Source of the DNA: a virus
DNA: 60,879 nt
Direction: 5' to 3' (one strand)
IMG/VR virus record: IMGVR_UViG_3300021378_000024
Coordinates: 1 to 60,879 of that record
The translations under genes and the position numbers were made by a program. Shown piece by piece: positions 42,143 through 49,154 of this stretch (position 1 is its first letter; each line of letters opens with the position of its first letter). The notes beneath the pieces are model-generated. The model saw nothing but the letters and a program-made list of their open reading frames with translations, had not been told where the DNA came from and ran no database searches.

Positions 42143-42448
42143 ATGACGACCACTATAACAACTGCGGACGAGTTCTTTGATACCTACGTGCGCGACGGCG
42201 CATATGACCGCGAGGGCGGCCATGCCGCCCTGCAAAAGCTGCACAACACCGACCGCGGGGCGTTCTACCGCCTGATGACAAGCCCTGAATTTGTAGCGCG
42301 GGCTGTCGCAAACGCCCATGCCTTCGGCATTGTCGATGAGGTGCATGACAACGACGCGGAGATCGACGAGCTCATTGCCGAGGCCGAAGAGCTCGAAGAG
42401 CGTGCCGCCCACCTTCGTGCCTCCGCGGACGCGCTACGCGATGCGTAG
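42143..42448 (+). CDS. Hypothetical protein with C-terminal coiled coil, 101 aa
   Basis: Starts at 42143 behind AGGAG, although the frame is open further upstream. N-terminal half TADEFFDTYVRDGAYDREGGHAALQKLHNTDRGAFYRLM; the C-terminal half is an acidic coiled coil (DNDAEIDELIAEAEELEERAAHLRASADAL). Probably oligomeric. Not recognised. Confidence 0.75.
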   Translation: MTTTITTADEFFDTYVRDGAYDREGGHAALQKLHNTDRGAFYRLMTSPEFVARAVANAHAFGIVDEVHDNDAEIDELIAEAEELEERAAHLRASADALRDA

Positions 42449-42644
42449 GGCCACATGCGTCGACTGCGGCGATACATTCCCCCGGCGCCGTGCGGCGCTG
42501 GGCTACACCACATGCCTGTCGTGCGGCGATGCCGAAGCCGTTGCAGCCCGTGCGACATGGGCTGTCGTTCCCCTGCCCAAGCAGGGTTACACGCGCATCA
42601 CGCGCAAAGAAGAACTGCACCACCTCAACCAGAAGCCGCGCTGA
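42441..42644 (+). CDS. Zinc-ribbon small protein, 67 aa
   Basis: CVDCGDTFPRRRAALGYTTCLSCGDAEAVAAR gives two CxxC knuckles; WAVVPLPKQGYTRITRKEELHHLNQK is a conserved tail known from many phage proteins of this type. Overlaps the previous gene by 8 bases. Function unknown; nucleic-acid binding is plausible. Confidence 0.75.
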   Translation: MRRATCVDCGDTFPRRRAALGYTTCLSCGDAEAVAARATWAVVPLPKQGYTRITRKEELHHLNQKPR

Positions 42645-42711
42645 TTATGCGCCCCCCTGCATAGCAGGGGACACCACCACGCCGGGCATTATGCGCGGCG
42701 TATAATAGGAG
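42645..42711. repeat. Composite element, second copy, with palindrome copy 9
   Basis: TTATGC (42645), hairpin CCCCTGC-ATA-GCAGGGG (42654-42670), CCACCACGCCGGG, then TTATGC-GCGGC-GTATAA (42689-42705, one mismatch) and AGGAG. Twelve bases to the ATG at 42718. Parallel to 41757-41826, so this is a duplicated regulatory cassette. Confidence 0.8.
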
Positions 42712-42717
42712 CCCAAC

Positions 42718-43029
42718 ATGACTACACCATCCCACGTCCGCAAGTTTCTGGACATATCGACCGCACACATCACCGAAAACACTGCGGGGATGCTTGACGA
42801 CTCCGTGCATCAGTTCCTCGGGACTGCGCCGTGCATAGCCTACCCCCTAGGGGACACAGGCTGGCTTGTGTATGTGCCGTCTGATGACAGCCCGAACACC
42901 AATACACTCGCTGAGTTTCACCCAGACCTGCTGACCTGCATGGAATACGCCCGCCAGCACAACTGCGACTACATCATGTTCGATCAGGACGGCACCGTGA
43001 TCGACGACCTCCCTGCATATGATTGGTAA
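42718..43029 (+). CDS. DUF5983-like protein, 103 aa
   Basis: LDISTAHITENTAGMLDD, IAYPLGDTGWLVYVPSDD and ARQHNCDYIMFDQDGTVIDDLPAYDW match the DUF5983 layout, a small accessory protein of plasmids and phages with unknown function. It follows a composite palindrome element. Confidence 0.75.
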   Translation: MTTPSHVRKFLDISTAHITENTAGMLDDSVHQFLGTAPCIAYPLGDTGWLVYVPSDDSPNTNTLAEFHPDLLTCMEYARQHNCDYIMFDQDGTVIDDLPAYDW

Positions 43030-43072
43030 CGGCACTGATGAGACAGGCCAACCTTCAAGAAGGACTGAGAGA

Positions 43073-43315
43073 ATGGAATGGGATTTCCGCTTTGTGAACA
43101 TGCCGTCCGGCAACGGCGGTGATGACTGGATCGAACTGCGTGAGGTCTACTACAGCGACGACGGTAGCCTCATGGGTCACTCTAACCCATGCCCCGGCAG
43201 CGAGACTGTCGAGGGCATCAAGCAACTGGCGCAGTGGTGGCTGCGGGCAAGTGAGTTGCCCGTGCTGCACGAGAAGGACTTCCCGTCCGACTTTGAACCT
43301 GAAGCCAATTACTGA
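43073..43315 (+). CDS. Hypothetical protein, 80 aa
   Basis: Starts at MEWDFRFVNMPSGNGGDDWI behind AAGGACTGAGAG. The frame is open upstream, but the ribosome site supports 43073. Acidic, with a central DDWIELREVYYSDDG strand and GIKQLAQWWLRA helix. Not recognised. Confidence 0.65.
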   Translation: MEWDFRFVNMPSGNGGDDWIELREVYYSDDGSLMGHSNPCPGSETVEGIKQLAQWWLRASELPVLHEKDFPSDFEPEANY

Positions 43316-43328
43316 AAGGACTGAGAGC

Positions 43329-43541
43329 ATGAGCAAGTTTATTCTGTTTAGCCACCATACCTACTACCCCTACGGAGGGATGGGCGACTGCGAGGGTGTG
43401 TTCGACACCCTGCAAGATGCGCTGGCAGCGCCTCGTTTCGGGCCCAACTTCGAGGTGCTGCAAGTGCCTGAAATGATCGTCCACGAGCAAGACGGGCGAG
43501 CGATACCCATAACCGATTACATCAAACGCGAGGAGGAGTAA
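43329..43541 (+). CDS. Hypothetical protein, 70 aa
   Basis: Start at 43329 (MSKFILFSHHTYYPYGGMGD) preceded by AAAGGACTGAGAG, almost the same leader as the gene before. FDTLQDALAAPRFGPNFEVLQV follows a small alpha/beta layout. The reading frame extends upstream only because the neighbouring gene blocks stops. Function unknown. Confidence 0.65.
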   Translation: MSKFILFSHHTYYPYGGMGDCEGVFDTLQDALAAPRFGPNFEVLQVPEMIVHEQDGRAIPITDYIKREEE

Positions 43542-43545
43542 CACC

Positions 43546-43914
43546 ATGAGCACCAAACGTATCACTCACGCCGACATCGTTGCCGACGATGCATTCCGCA
43601 AGGCCTTCTCGGCTATATGCCGACGCGCCCTGCCTTACATGGCTGAGGATGCCTACCACATGGACCTGATATTCGACGCCGAACAAGCCACACGGCTCAA
43701 CCCCGGCGACCGCTTCTACCTGCTGGTGCGTAAGCTGGGGACCAACAACTTCGGATACCCGGACGACGCCGTGCGGCACTGCGACCCGGCTATGAGTGAC
43801 GGGCAGGCTGTCCTGCGTGTCATGCGTGGCTCATACGACACCTTCACCGTCACCGTGCACTACGACAGGAAGCGCGGGCATTATGCTCAGCGCATAACAG
43901 GAGAACCGCTATGA
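43546..43914 (+). CDS. Hypothetical protein, 122 aa
   Basis: THADIVADDAFRKAFSAICRRALPYMAEDAYHMDLIFDAEQATRLNPGDRFYLLVRKLGTNNFG. The last codons (HYAQRITGEPL) are encoded by the palindrome element at 43881-43897 and the ribosome site of the next gene, so the C-terminus is probably a by-product of element insertion. Not recognised. Confidence 0.65.
   Translation: MSTKRITHADIVADDAFRKAFSAICRRALPYMAEDAYHMDLIFDAEQATRLNPGDRFYLLVRKLGTNNFGYPDDAVRHCDPAMSDGQAVLRVMRGSYDTFTVTVHYDRKRGHYAQRITGEPL
43881..43897. repeat. TTATGC palindrome, copy 10
   Basis: TTATGC-TCAGC-GCATAA, 13 bases before the ATG at 43911, with AGGAG; it lies inside the 3' end of the preceding coding frame. Confidence 0.85.
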
Positions 43915-44135
43915 TCGGCCACGACGTTGGCCATGGCCGTGCCAGCGGCGCTGGCCGTGGCAACGGCAACGGCAACGGCTTCGGCAAAGGTGCCGGAGAC
44001 GGCGACGGCTATGGCGTTGGCATCGGTAACGACAGCGGCTTCGGCAACGGCAGCGGCCGTGGCGATGGCAACGGCTCCGGTGACGGCATGGCCCCCGGCT
44101 ATGGCGACGGCGCCGGATACGGAGAAGCACTATGA
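43911..44135 (+). CDS. Glycine-rich low-complexity protein A, 74 aa
   Basis: Nearly every second residue is Gly (GRGNGNGNGFGKGAGDGDGY then GVGIGNDSGFGNGSGRGDGN). The DNA is made of GGCAAC/GGCGAC/GGCAGC-type hexamers. A ribosome site and palindrome precede it. The stop overlaps the next start (ATGA). The pattern is not the RTX nonapeptide. Perhaps a disordered, phase-separating or surface-coating peptide; unknown. Confidence 0.65.
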   Translation: MIGHDVGHGRASGAGRGNGNGNGFGKGAGDGDGYGVGIGNDSGFGNGSGRGDGNGSGDGMAPGYGDGAGYGEAL

Positions 44136-44359
44136 TCGACAACGGCGACGGCAGCGGCAAAGGCACCGCCAACGGCGCTGGCGACGGATACGGCGGCGGG
44201 TATGGCACCGGCAGTGCCAGCGGCTATGGCGATGGATACCACCGATGCGGTCGCGGCACCGGCTACGGCCACGAAGAAACAGCATTACACATACGCATGA
44301 AGGAGACACAGCGTGTTCGACACACTCATAAACACCCCAGTAATCATCCGTTCAAATGA
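44132..44359 (+). CDS. Glycine-rich low-complexity protein B, 75 aa
   Basis: The first 47 residues are of the same X-Gly type (NGDGSGKGTANGAGDGYGGG), then a basic His-rich tail (HIRMKETQRVRHTHKHPSNHPFK). It is a tandem paralogue of the gene before it. The last 47 bases overlap the next gene's start, so the tail may be incidental. Confidence 0.55.
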   Translation: MIDNGDGSGKGTANGAGDGYGGGYGTGSASGYGDGYHRCGRGTGYGHEETALHIRMKETQRVRHTHKHPSNHPFK

Positions 44360-44621
44360 CAGTGGGGTGCATTACGGCTACCTCGCCGAAGTCATCGACA
44401 GCGGGCGGACTGTCCGGCTCACCAACAGCCGTCGCTTGTGGAAGTGGAAGGTTGCCGGAAACGGCATATCCCTGAGCGAGGTTGCTATCACAGGAATCGA
44501 CCACAGCGAGTCGCGCATCACCATGCCGCTGCCCAACCTTGTGGTTGTGGGCGTGTGCGAGATCATCCCCGCGCACGGCATGGCGACAGCCACAATCGAA
44601 GGTGCCCCCGTGGCATCATAA
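44313..44621 (+). CDS. DUF6948-like protein, 102 aa
   Basis: NTPVIIRSNDSGVHYGYLAEVIDSGRTVRLTNSRRLWKWKVAGNGISLSEVAITGIDHSESRITM is the layout of a small conserved phage/plasmid protein (DUF6948-like) of unknown role. It starts inside the preceding Gly-rich frame after AGGAGACACAGC. Confidence 0.75.
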   Translation: MFDTLINTPVIIRSNDSGVHYGYLAEVIDSGRTVRLTNSRRLWKWKVAGNGISLSEVAITGIDHSESRITMPLPNLVVVGVCEIIPAHGMATATIEGAPVAS

Positions 44622-44640
44622 GCTACACCAATGCCGGGCA

Positions 44641-44657
44641 TTATGCTCGGCGCATAA
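44641..44657. repeat. TTATGC palindrome, copy 11
   Basis: TTATGC-TCGGC-GCATAA; upstream GCCGGGCA (44633-44640) can pair with TGCTCGGC (44644-44651) as an alternative hairpin. Fifteen bases to the MoxR ATPase start. Confidence 0.85.
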
Positions 44658-44672
44658 CTACGGAGAACCACT

Positions 44673-45767
44673 ATGACTAACCAAGCACATGCAATGTATA
44701 ACGTCGACCTCGATCAGGCGACGCAGATGATCGCCACCATGGGCCACAAGCGCACCATTCTGGTGCAGGGCCACATGGGCACCGGCAAGTCCAGCATGCT
44801 CAAGACGCTGGCGGATATGTTTCCCAACCATATCCCCTGCTACTTCGACGCCACGACCAAGGACCTCGGCGACCTGATGCTGCCGCGCATCGCCGAACTC
44901 GATGCAGGTGCAAGCTATGTCAGCTACGCACCCAACGAAGAGCTGGGCATCCACCACAGTCGGCCTGTGATCGTCATGCTGGACGAGTATGGCAAGGCCA
45001 ACCCCGCCGTGAAGCAGGGTCTAACTGCCTTCATGCTGGAGCGTCGCATGGGCAACCTCAAGCTGCACCCGGACAGCATTGTGTTTGCCACGACAAACCT
45101 CGGCGGCGAGGGCGTGGGCGACATGCTGGTGGCGCACCAGCGCAACCGCATCACCGTGGTGACGCTGAAGAAGCCCGACTATATGAACTACATCGAGTGG
45201 GGTATCAACAACGGCATCGACCACACCCTGCTCGGATGGGTCAAGGACAACCCCCATGTGTTCCAGTCCTTCGAGGATGTGCAGAACCCCGAAGACAACC
45301 CCTACATCTTCCACCCTCGCTCGCAGCGGGCGGCCTTCGTCACGCCACGGTCGCTCGAAGCTGCATCGGACTGGCTAAAGGTAAGGGACCGCCTCGACGA
45401 CATGAGCCTCACCGCGGCGCTGATCGGCACGGTGGGCGACCGGGCGGCCATGGACCTCATGGCCTTCGTGCGTCTGTCCAACGACCTGCCGACACTCAAG
45501 TCGATCAAGGAGACCCCCGAGACGGCCAAGGTGCCAGAGTCCGCCGCAGCCGTGTGCATGGTGGTCTATCGCACACTGGCCAGCATCGAGGCCGATTGGC
45601 TTGACGCGTGGATGACATACCTAAACCGGCTGCCTGCCGAGGCGCAGGGCCTGTTCGCTAACGGCGTGCGGGCACCGAAGTATGCCAAGCAGGGCCTTGT
45701 CATGACAAACAAGGCCTTCACTCAGTGGGCTCGGGCAAAAAGTCACTTGTTCGCCGCGGATGTGTAA
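44673..45767 (+). CDS. MoxR-type AAA+ ATPase
   Basis: A 364-aa ATPase. Walker A GHMGTGKSS (33-41), Walker B VIVMLDEYGKA (D104, E105), sensor 1 IVFATTNLGG, and an arginine-finger-type HQRNRITVVTL. The C-terminal helical part suits the MoxR clade. It leads a three-gene module with a helical protein and a VWA metallopeptidase, the same pairing logic as RavA-ViaA and MoxR-VWA systems, which remodel or activate protein complexes. The target here is unknown. Confidence 0.85.
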   Translation: MTNQAHAMYNVDLDQATQMIATMGHKRTILVQGHMGTGKSSMLKTLADMFPNHIPCYFDATTKDLGDLMLPRIAELDAGASYVSYAPNEELGIHHSRPVIVMLDEYGKANPAVKQGLTAFMLERRMGNLKLHPDSIVFATTNLGGEGVGDMLVAHQRNRITVVTLKKPDYMNYIEWGINNGIDHTLLGWVKDNPHVFQSFEDVQNPEDNPYIFHPRSQRAAFVTPRSLEAASDWLKVRDRLDDMSLTAALIGTVGDRAAMDLMAFVRLSNDLPTLKSIKETPETAKVPESAAAVCMVVYRTLASIEADWLDAWMTYLNRLPAEAQGLFANGVRAPKYAKQGLVMTNKAFTQWARAKSHLFAADV

Positions 45768-45775
45768 CTGGTCAT

Positions 45776-45802
45776 AAATCGCCAAAATTTTTACGGCGAT
45801 TT
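45776..45802. promoter_or_regulatory. AT-rich hairpin after the MoxR gene
   Basis: AAATCGCC (45776-45783) can pair with GGCGATTT at 45795-45802, or with either of two more copies further on. No clear T-run; it may be a weak attenuator or just slippage-derived. Confidence 0.4.
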
Positions 45803-45827
45803 AACGGCGATTTAACGGCGATTTAAC
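45795..45827. repeat. Three GGCGATTTAAC repeats forming CtrA-box-like TTAA-N7-TTAA-N7-TTAAC
   Basis: Three exact 11-bp copies. Read from 45801 they give TTAA-CGGCGAT-TTAA-CGGCGAT-TTAAC, two overlapping matches to the TTAA-N7-TTAA consensus of the alphaproteobacterial cell-cycle regulator CtrA. They lie about 50 bases before the second gene of the MoxR module. Confidence 0.6.
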
Positions 45828-45839
45828 CCGCCCGGCGCC

Positions 45840-45856
45840 TTATGCGCCGGGCATAA
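45840..45856. repeat. TTATGC palindrome, copy 12
   Basis: TTATGC-GCCGG-GCATAA; upstream CCCGGCGC (45831-45838) pairs perfectly with GCGCCGGG (45844-45851), so two exclusive hairpins are possible. Nineteen bases to the ATG at 45876. Confidence 0.85.
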
Positions 45857-45875
45857 CAACCTGAAAGGTAATACA

Positions 45876-46772
45876 ATGGACTTTATCAACAACACCCCCA
45901 ACGTCTCGGCCCCGTCGATCTCTTCGGCATCCATGCTGGTGGAGCTCGGCATCAGCATCTGGACCGGGCGCAAGAAGGACAAGGCAGCCTCGGCCGACGT
46001 CACCGCCCTGAACGCCGCACACACCGGCGTGGCATCGGTGAACAAGAAGCTGTTGGGTGACTGCGAGGAGCTGACCGCACTGCAGAAGTTCGCTGGCAAC
46101 GTGCGGACCATGCACTACAGCATGACAATGCCGTGGTCAGACAGTGGCATGCGCTTGCTGCCGACGTCGGTGTATTTCAAGTATCACCAGCAGATGACTT
46201 CCCTGCAGCAAGAGTTTGACCGGCTCGTGCAGGTGTTCCTCGACGCCTACGACTGGGAGGTCGTGCAAGCACAGGTCAAGCTGGGCAACCTGTTTCACCG
46301 TGACGAGTATCCAACTGTGGACAGCCTGCGTGACAAGTTTGGGTTCCGCATGTCCTACATCCCCCTGCCCGACGCCGGTGACTGGCGTGTGGACATGGAG
46401 CGGGACGCTCAGAACACCCTGCGCGATCAGTACGCGGACTTCTACCGCAAGCAGGTGGAGGGTGCGATGCGTGACGTATGGGAGCGGCTGCATACCGAGA
46501 TCACCCGGTTCATCAAGCAGCTGGACGTCGACGCCGAAGGCCGCAAGGGTAAGATCTACGACAGCACCATGGAGCACGTGCTGCACCTGACGGACATGAT
46601 GGAGGCAGCCAACTTCACCAACGACCCCAACCTGCAGCTGGCGCAGCACAAGATCCGCGCAGCGCTGGAGGGCGTCGAGCGCATGGACCTCGTGCGTAAC
46701 GACAACTTCCGGTCCAACACCAAGCGAGCCATGGAGGAAGCCATCGCAGCCCTGCCCGGTCTGGGGATGTGA
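45876..46772 (+). CDS. Helical middle protein of the MoxR-VWA module, 298 aa
   Basis: No catalytic motif is seen. Long helices (LGNLFHRDEYPTVDSLRDKFGFRMSYIPLP, QVEGAMRDVWERLHTEITRFIKQLDVDAEGRKGKIYDSTMEHVLHLTDMMEAAN). It is bracketed by the ATPase and the VWA metallopeptidase, which suggests an adaptor or substrate. It carries its own palindrome and the CtrA-like boxes. It resembles the mid-gene of similar phage modules, but I cannot name a family with confidence. Confidence 0.8.
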   Translation: MDFINNTPNVSAPSISSASMLVELGISIWTGRKKDKAASADVTALNAAHTGVASVNKKLLGDCEELTALQKFAGNVRTMHYSMTMPWSDSGMRLLPTSVYFKYHQQMTSLQQEFDRLVQVFLDAYDWEVVQAQVKLGNLFHRDEYPTVDSLRDKFGFRMSYIPLPDAGDWRVDMERDAQNTLRDQYADFYRKQVEGAMRDVWERLHTEITRFIKQLDVDAEGRKGKIYDSTMEHVLHLTDMMEAANFTNDPNLQLAQHKIRAALEGVERMDLVRNDNFRSNTKRAMEEAIAALPGLGM

Positions 46773-46802
46773 CCAAACGCAGACACCAACCAGCGGGGCG
46801 CA

Positions 46803-46819
46803 TTATGCGCCCCGCATAA
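46803..46819. repeat. TTATGC palindrome, copy 13
   Basis: TTATGC-GCCCC-GCATAA; upstream GGGGCGCA (46795-46802) pairs with TGCGCCCC (46806-46813) as a competing stem. Fifteen bases to the ATG at 46835. Confidence 0.85.
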
Positions 46820-46834
46820 TTACAGGAGAACAAC

Positions 46835-48043
46835 ATGTTACACGTTAAACTTTCAGCCGAACAACGGCTTGAGAAAGCCGTGATCGCAATCATGGCGGAG
46901 CCCAAGTATGTCGCCCTCGCCGGTGTCTTGATGATCGGCAAGCGCACAGTGTCCGACACAGTGCCGACTGCCTGCACCAACGGGCGCGACGAGTTCTATG
47001 GGCGGGCCTTCGTCGACAGCCTCAACGACAAGCAGCTGCGGTTCCTCGTGCTGCACGAGGTGTATCACAAGCTGTATCGCCACCTGACCACGTGGCGCTG
47101 GATGTATGACGAGAACCCGCAGCTGGCCAACATGGCGTGCGACTATGTCATCAACACTCAGCTGGTCGCCGACAACAAGGACAAGTTCGCCACGATGGAC
47201 GGTCCCCTGTCCGCCGGGTGCTACGACGACAAGTATATCGGCTGGGACAGTGCCATGGTCTTCGCCGACCTCAAGAAGCGGGGGAAGGGCCAGCAGAGCG
47301 GACAGGGCCAGCCCGGCGACGGGCAGGGTAACGAGCAGGGCTTCGACGAGCACGACTGGGATGGCGCCAAGGAGATGTCGGAGTCCGAGAAGCAGGCGCT
47401 TGCGCGGGATATCGACGAGGCGGTGCGCCAAGGTGCCTTGGCTGCGGGCAAGATGGGGTCGGGCGGGGCCCGGACATTCGCCGAGCTGCTGCAACCACAA
47501 CAGGACTGGCGGGCTGCCCTGCGTGACTTTGTTACGGCAACCTGTGCCGGCCGCGACTATTCCACGTGGAAGAAGCCAAACCGCCGCTACATCGGCGCGG
47601 GTATCTACATGCCGTCCGGCATCAGCGAGCAGATCGGTGAGATCGTCATCGCCCCGGACATGTCTGGGTCGATCGGAGCAACAGAGATCCAGCGCATGCT
47701 GTCCGAGGTCAAAGGCATCGCCGATACCGTTCATCCCGAGGCGGTGCGGTTGCTATACTGGGACACCAAGGTCTGTGCCGACGAGCGGTATGAATCGCAT
47801 GAGCTTGACACGCTGACGCAGACAACCAAACCTGCGGGGGGTGGAGGCACAATGGTGGAGTGCGTGCCCGCACATATGGGCGAGCATGGCATCAAGGCCC
47901 AGTGCGCGGTTGTGTTTACCGATGGCTGGCTTGGCGGCACGTGGGGTGAGTGGCCCTGCCCGGTGCTCTGGGTCATCGTCGACAACAAGGGCTGCAACCC
48001 GCCGTTCGGCACCACGGTGCACGTGACGGCACGTGATCTGTAA
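46835..48043 (+). CDS. VWA-like putative metallopeptidase (DUF2201-type)
   Basis: A 402-aa protein. HEVYHKLYRH (H74-E75-x2-H78) is a metallopeptidase-type HExxH near the N-terminus, followed by NMACDYVINTQL, a Gly/Gln linker (GQQSGQGQPGDGQGNEQG) and a C-terminal VWA domain with MIDAS D275-M-S-G-S279 in IAPDMSGSIGATE. This combination is the DUF2201/VWA-like family usually paired with a MoxR ATPase. It probably acts with the two upstream genes on a protein complex. Confidence 0.85.
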   Translation: MLHVKLSAEQRLEKAVIAIMAEPKYVALAGVLMIGKRTVSDTVPTACTNGRDEFYGRAFVDSLNDKQLRFLVLHEVYHKLYRHLTTWRWMYDENPQLANMACDYVINTQLVADNKDKFATMDGPLSAGCYDDKYIGWDSAMVFADLKKRGKGQQSGQGQPGDGQGNEQGFDEHDWDGAKEMSESEKQALARDIDEAVRQGALAAGKMGSGGARTFAELLQPQQDWRAALRDFVTATCAGRDYSTWKKPNRRYIGAGIYMPSGISEQIGEIVIAPDMSGSIGATEIQRMLSEVKGIADTVHPEAVRLLYWDTKVCADERYESHELDTLTQTTKPAGGGGTMVECVPAHMGEHGIKAQCAVVFTDGWLGGTWGEWPCPVLWVIVDNKGCNPPFGTTVHVTARDL

Positions 48044-48055
48044 CGACGCCGGGCG

Positions 48056-48072
48056 TTATGCCCGGCACATAA
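48056..48072. repeat. TTATGC palindrome, copy 14
   Basis: TTATGC-CCGGC-ACATAA (one mismatch); upstream GCCGGGC pairs with GCCCGGC across the centre (about 48048-48066). Thirteen bases to the ATG at 48086. Confidence 0.8.
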
Positions 48073-48085
48073 TAGGAGAGAAGAT

Positions 48086-48499
48086 ATGGGATATAGAAGT
48101 GACGTGGTTCTGGTGGCGGTGTTCGCCAACGCAGAGCAGCATGACGAGGTGATGTCTGTCTACCGCATGGACCCCAACGTGCAGAAGCACGGCCTTGAGG
48201 CGGCGTGGCGACGTGTCGACTTCAACAAGGGCGAGGTGGCCCGCATCTACGAGGGCAACAACGTCAAGTGGTATGAGTCATACGAAGACGTGCAGGCCCT
48301 ATGCCGCTTGGCCAGCCTGTTGGCTGACTTCCACGAGGACCGCAAGTTTGACTACGCGTGGGGTGAAGGCCGCGTCGGCGAAGAAGAGGCCGATATTGTT
48401 TACGACGTGACCAGCGGGTCGACAGACAGGTCAGAAGACCTACGCGACATTATCTACGACGGGCTTCGAATCGAACGCCGCGTCTACGTTGGATTTTAA
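48086..48499 (+). CDS. MGYRSDV-type small phage protein, 137 aa
   Basis: Begins with the distinctive MGYRSDVVLVAVFANAEQHDEVMSVY, known from other phage accessory regions, and continues VKWYESYEDVQALCRLASLLADFHEDRKFDYAWGEGRVGEEEADIVYD. Probably a soluble alpha/beta protein. Function not known. Confidence 0.75.
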   Translation: MGYRSDVVLVAVFANAEQHDEVMSVYRMDPNVQKHGLEAAWRRVDFNKGEVARIYEGNNVKWYESYEDVQALCRLASLLADFHEDRKFDYAWGEGRVGEEEADIVYDVTSGSTDRSEDLRDIIYDGLRIERRVYVGF

Positions 48500-48510
48500 G
48501 GAGAGAAGAT

Positions 48511-49122
48511 ATGGCACAGAAATACAGCGCGGCGTTCATCGAAGCGCATCGTGACTTCAACGTCGACCACCGGTGGTGGGAGAGCATATACGAAGACTTC
48601 TATCGCATCTGCACGATCCTCGGCATCGAGCTGAACAAGAACGAGCCGAACTTCTCGGGCTTCTGGTCGCAGGGTGACGGCGCCTCGTGGGCCGGGCGAT
48701 ACAGGTCCCGTGCGCTTAGTCTTAATACGCGAAGCGGATATGCCCCAACATACGACCTAGCACCTGCACAGATACGCGAGCACGCGCCGCAGGACGAAGA
48801 ACTCCACCGTATCGCAGATGAGCTGTGCTTGCTGGCCCGCATCTACGGGCCGACCTACGCCGTCGTGGGTCGCAGCTCCAGCCACTACGTGCACTCAAAC
48901 ACCATGTGCATCAACGAGTGGGAGTATGACGACGACCGGGACAGTGATGACGTCGACGGGGTGATCCTCGACCACATCGAAGAGGCCCTGCTTGCTACGT
49001 TTACGGCGCTGGCAGAGTGGCTCTACACGTCGCTGGATGCAGAATACGAGTACCTGATAAGTGACGAAGCCGTGATCGAGACACTGGAAGCTAACGATAT
49101 TGAAGAGGAAGCGGTTGCGTAA
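48511..49122 (+). CDS. Conserved phage accessory protein, 203 aa
   Basis: YEDFYRICTILGIELNKNEPNFSGFWSQGDGASWAGRYRSRAL is the core of a phage-spread family sometimes labelled as an antitoxin relative; I see no partner toxin here, so that label is not supported. Later APQDEELHRIADELCLLARIYGP and an acidic C-terminus with LAEWLYTSLDAEYEYLISDEAV. Preceded by AAGGAGAG. Confidence 0.75.
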   Translation: MAQKYSAAFIEAHRDFNVDHRWWESIYEDFYRICTILGIELNKNEPNFSGFWSQGDGASWAGRYRSRALSLNTRSGYAPTYDLAPAQIREHAPQDEELHRIADELCLLARIYGPTYAVVGRSSSHYVHSNTMCINEWEYDDDRDSDDVDGVILDHIEEALLATFTALAEWLYTSLDAEYEYLISDEAVIETLEANDIEEEAVA

Positions 49123-49139
49123 TTATGCGCCCCGCATAA
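49123..49139. repeat. TTATGC palindrome, copy 15
   Basis: TTATGC-GCCCC-GCATAA immediately after the stop codon of the previous gene; fifteen bases to the ATG at 49155. Confidence 0.85.
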
Positions 49140-49154
49140 CAGGAGAGAAGTGAA

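Noticed and set aside
48511-49122. Toxin-antitoxin pair
   Set aside because: The family is sometimes labelled antitoxin, but no toxin-like neighbour is visible.
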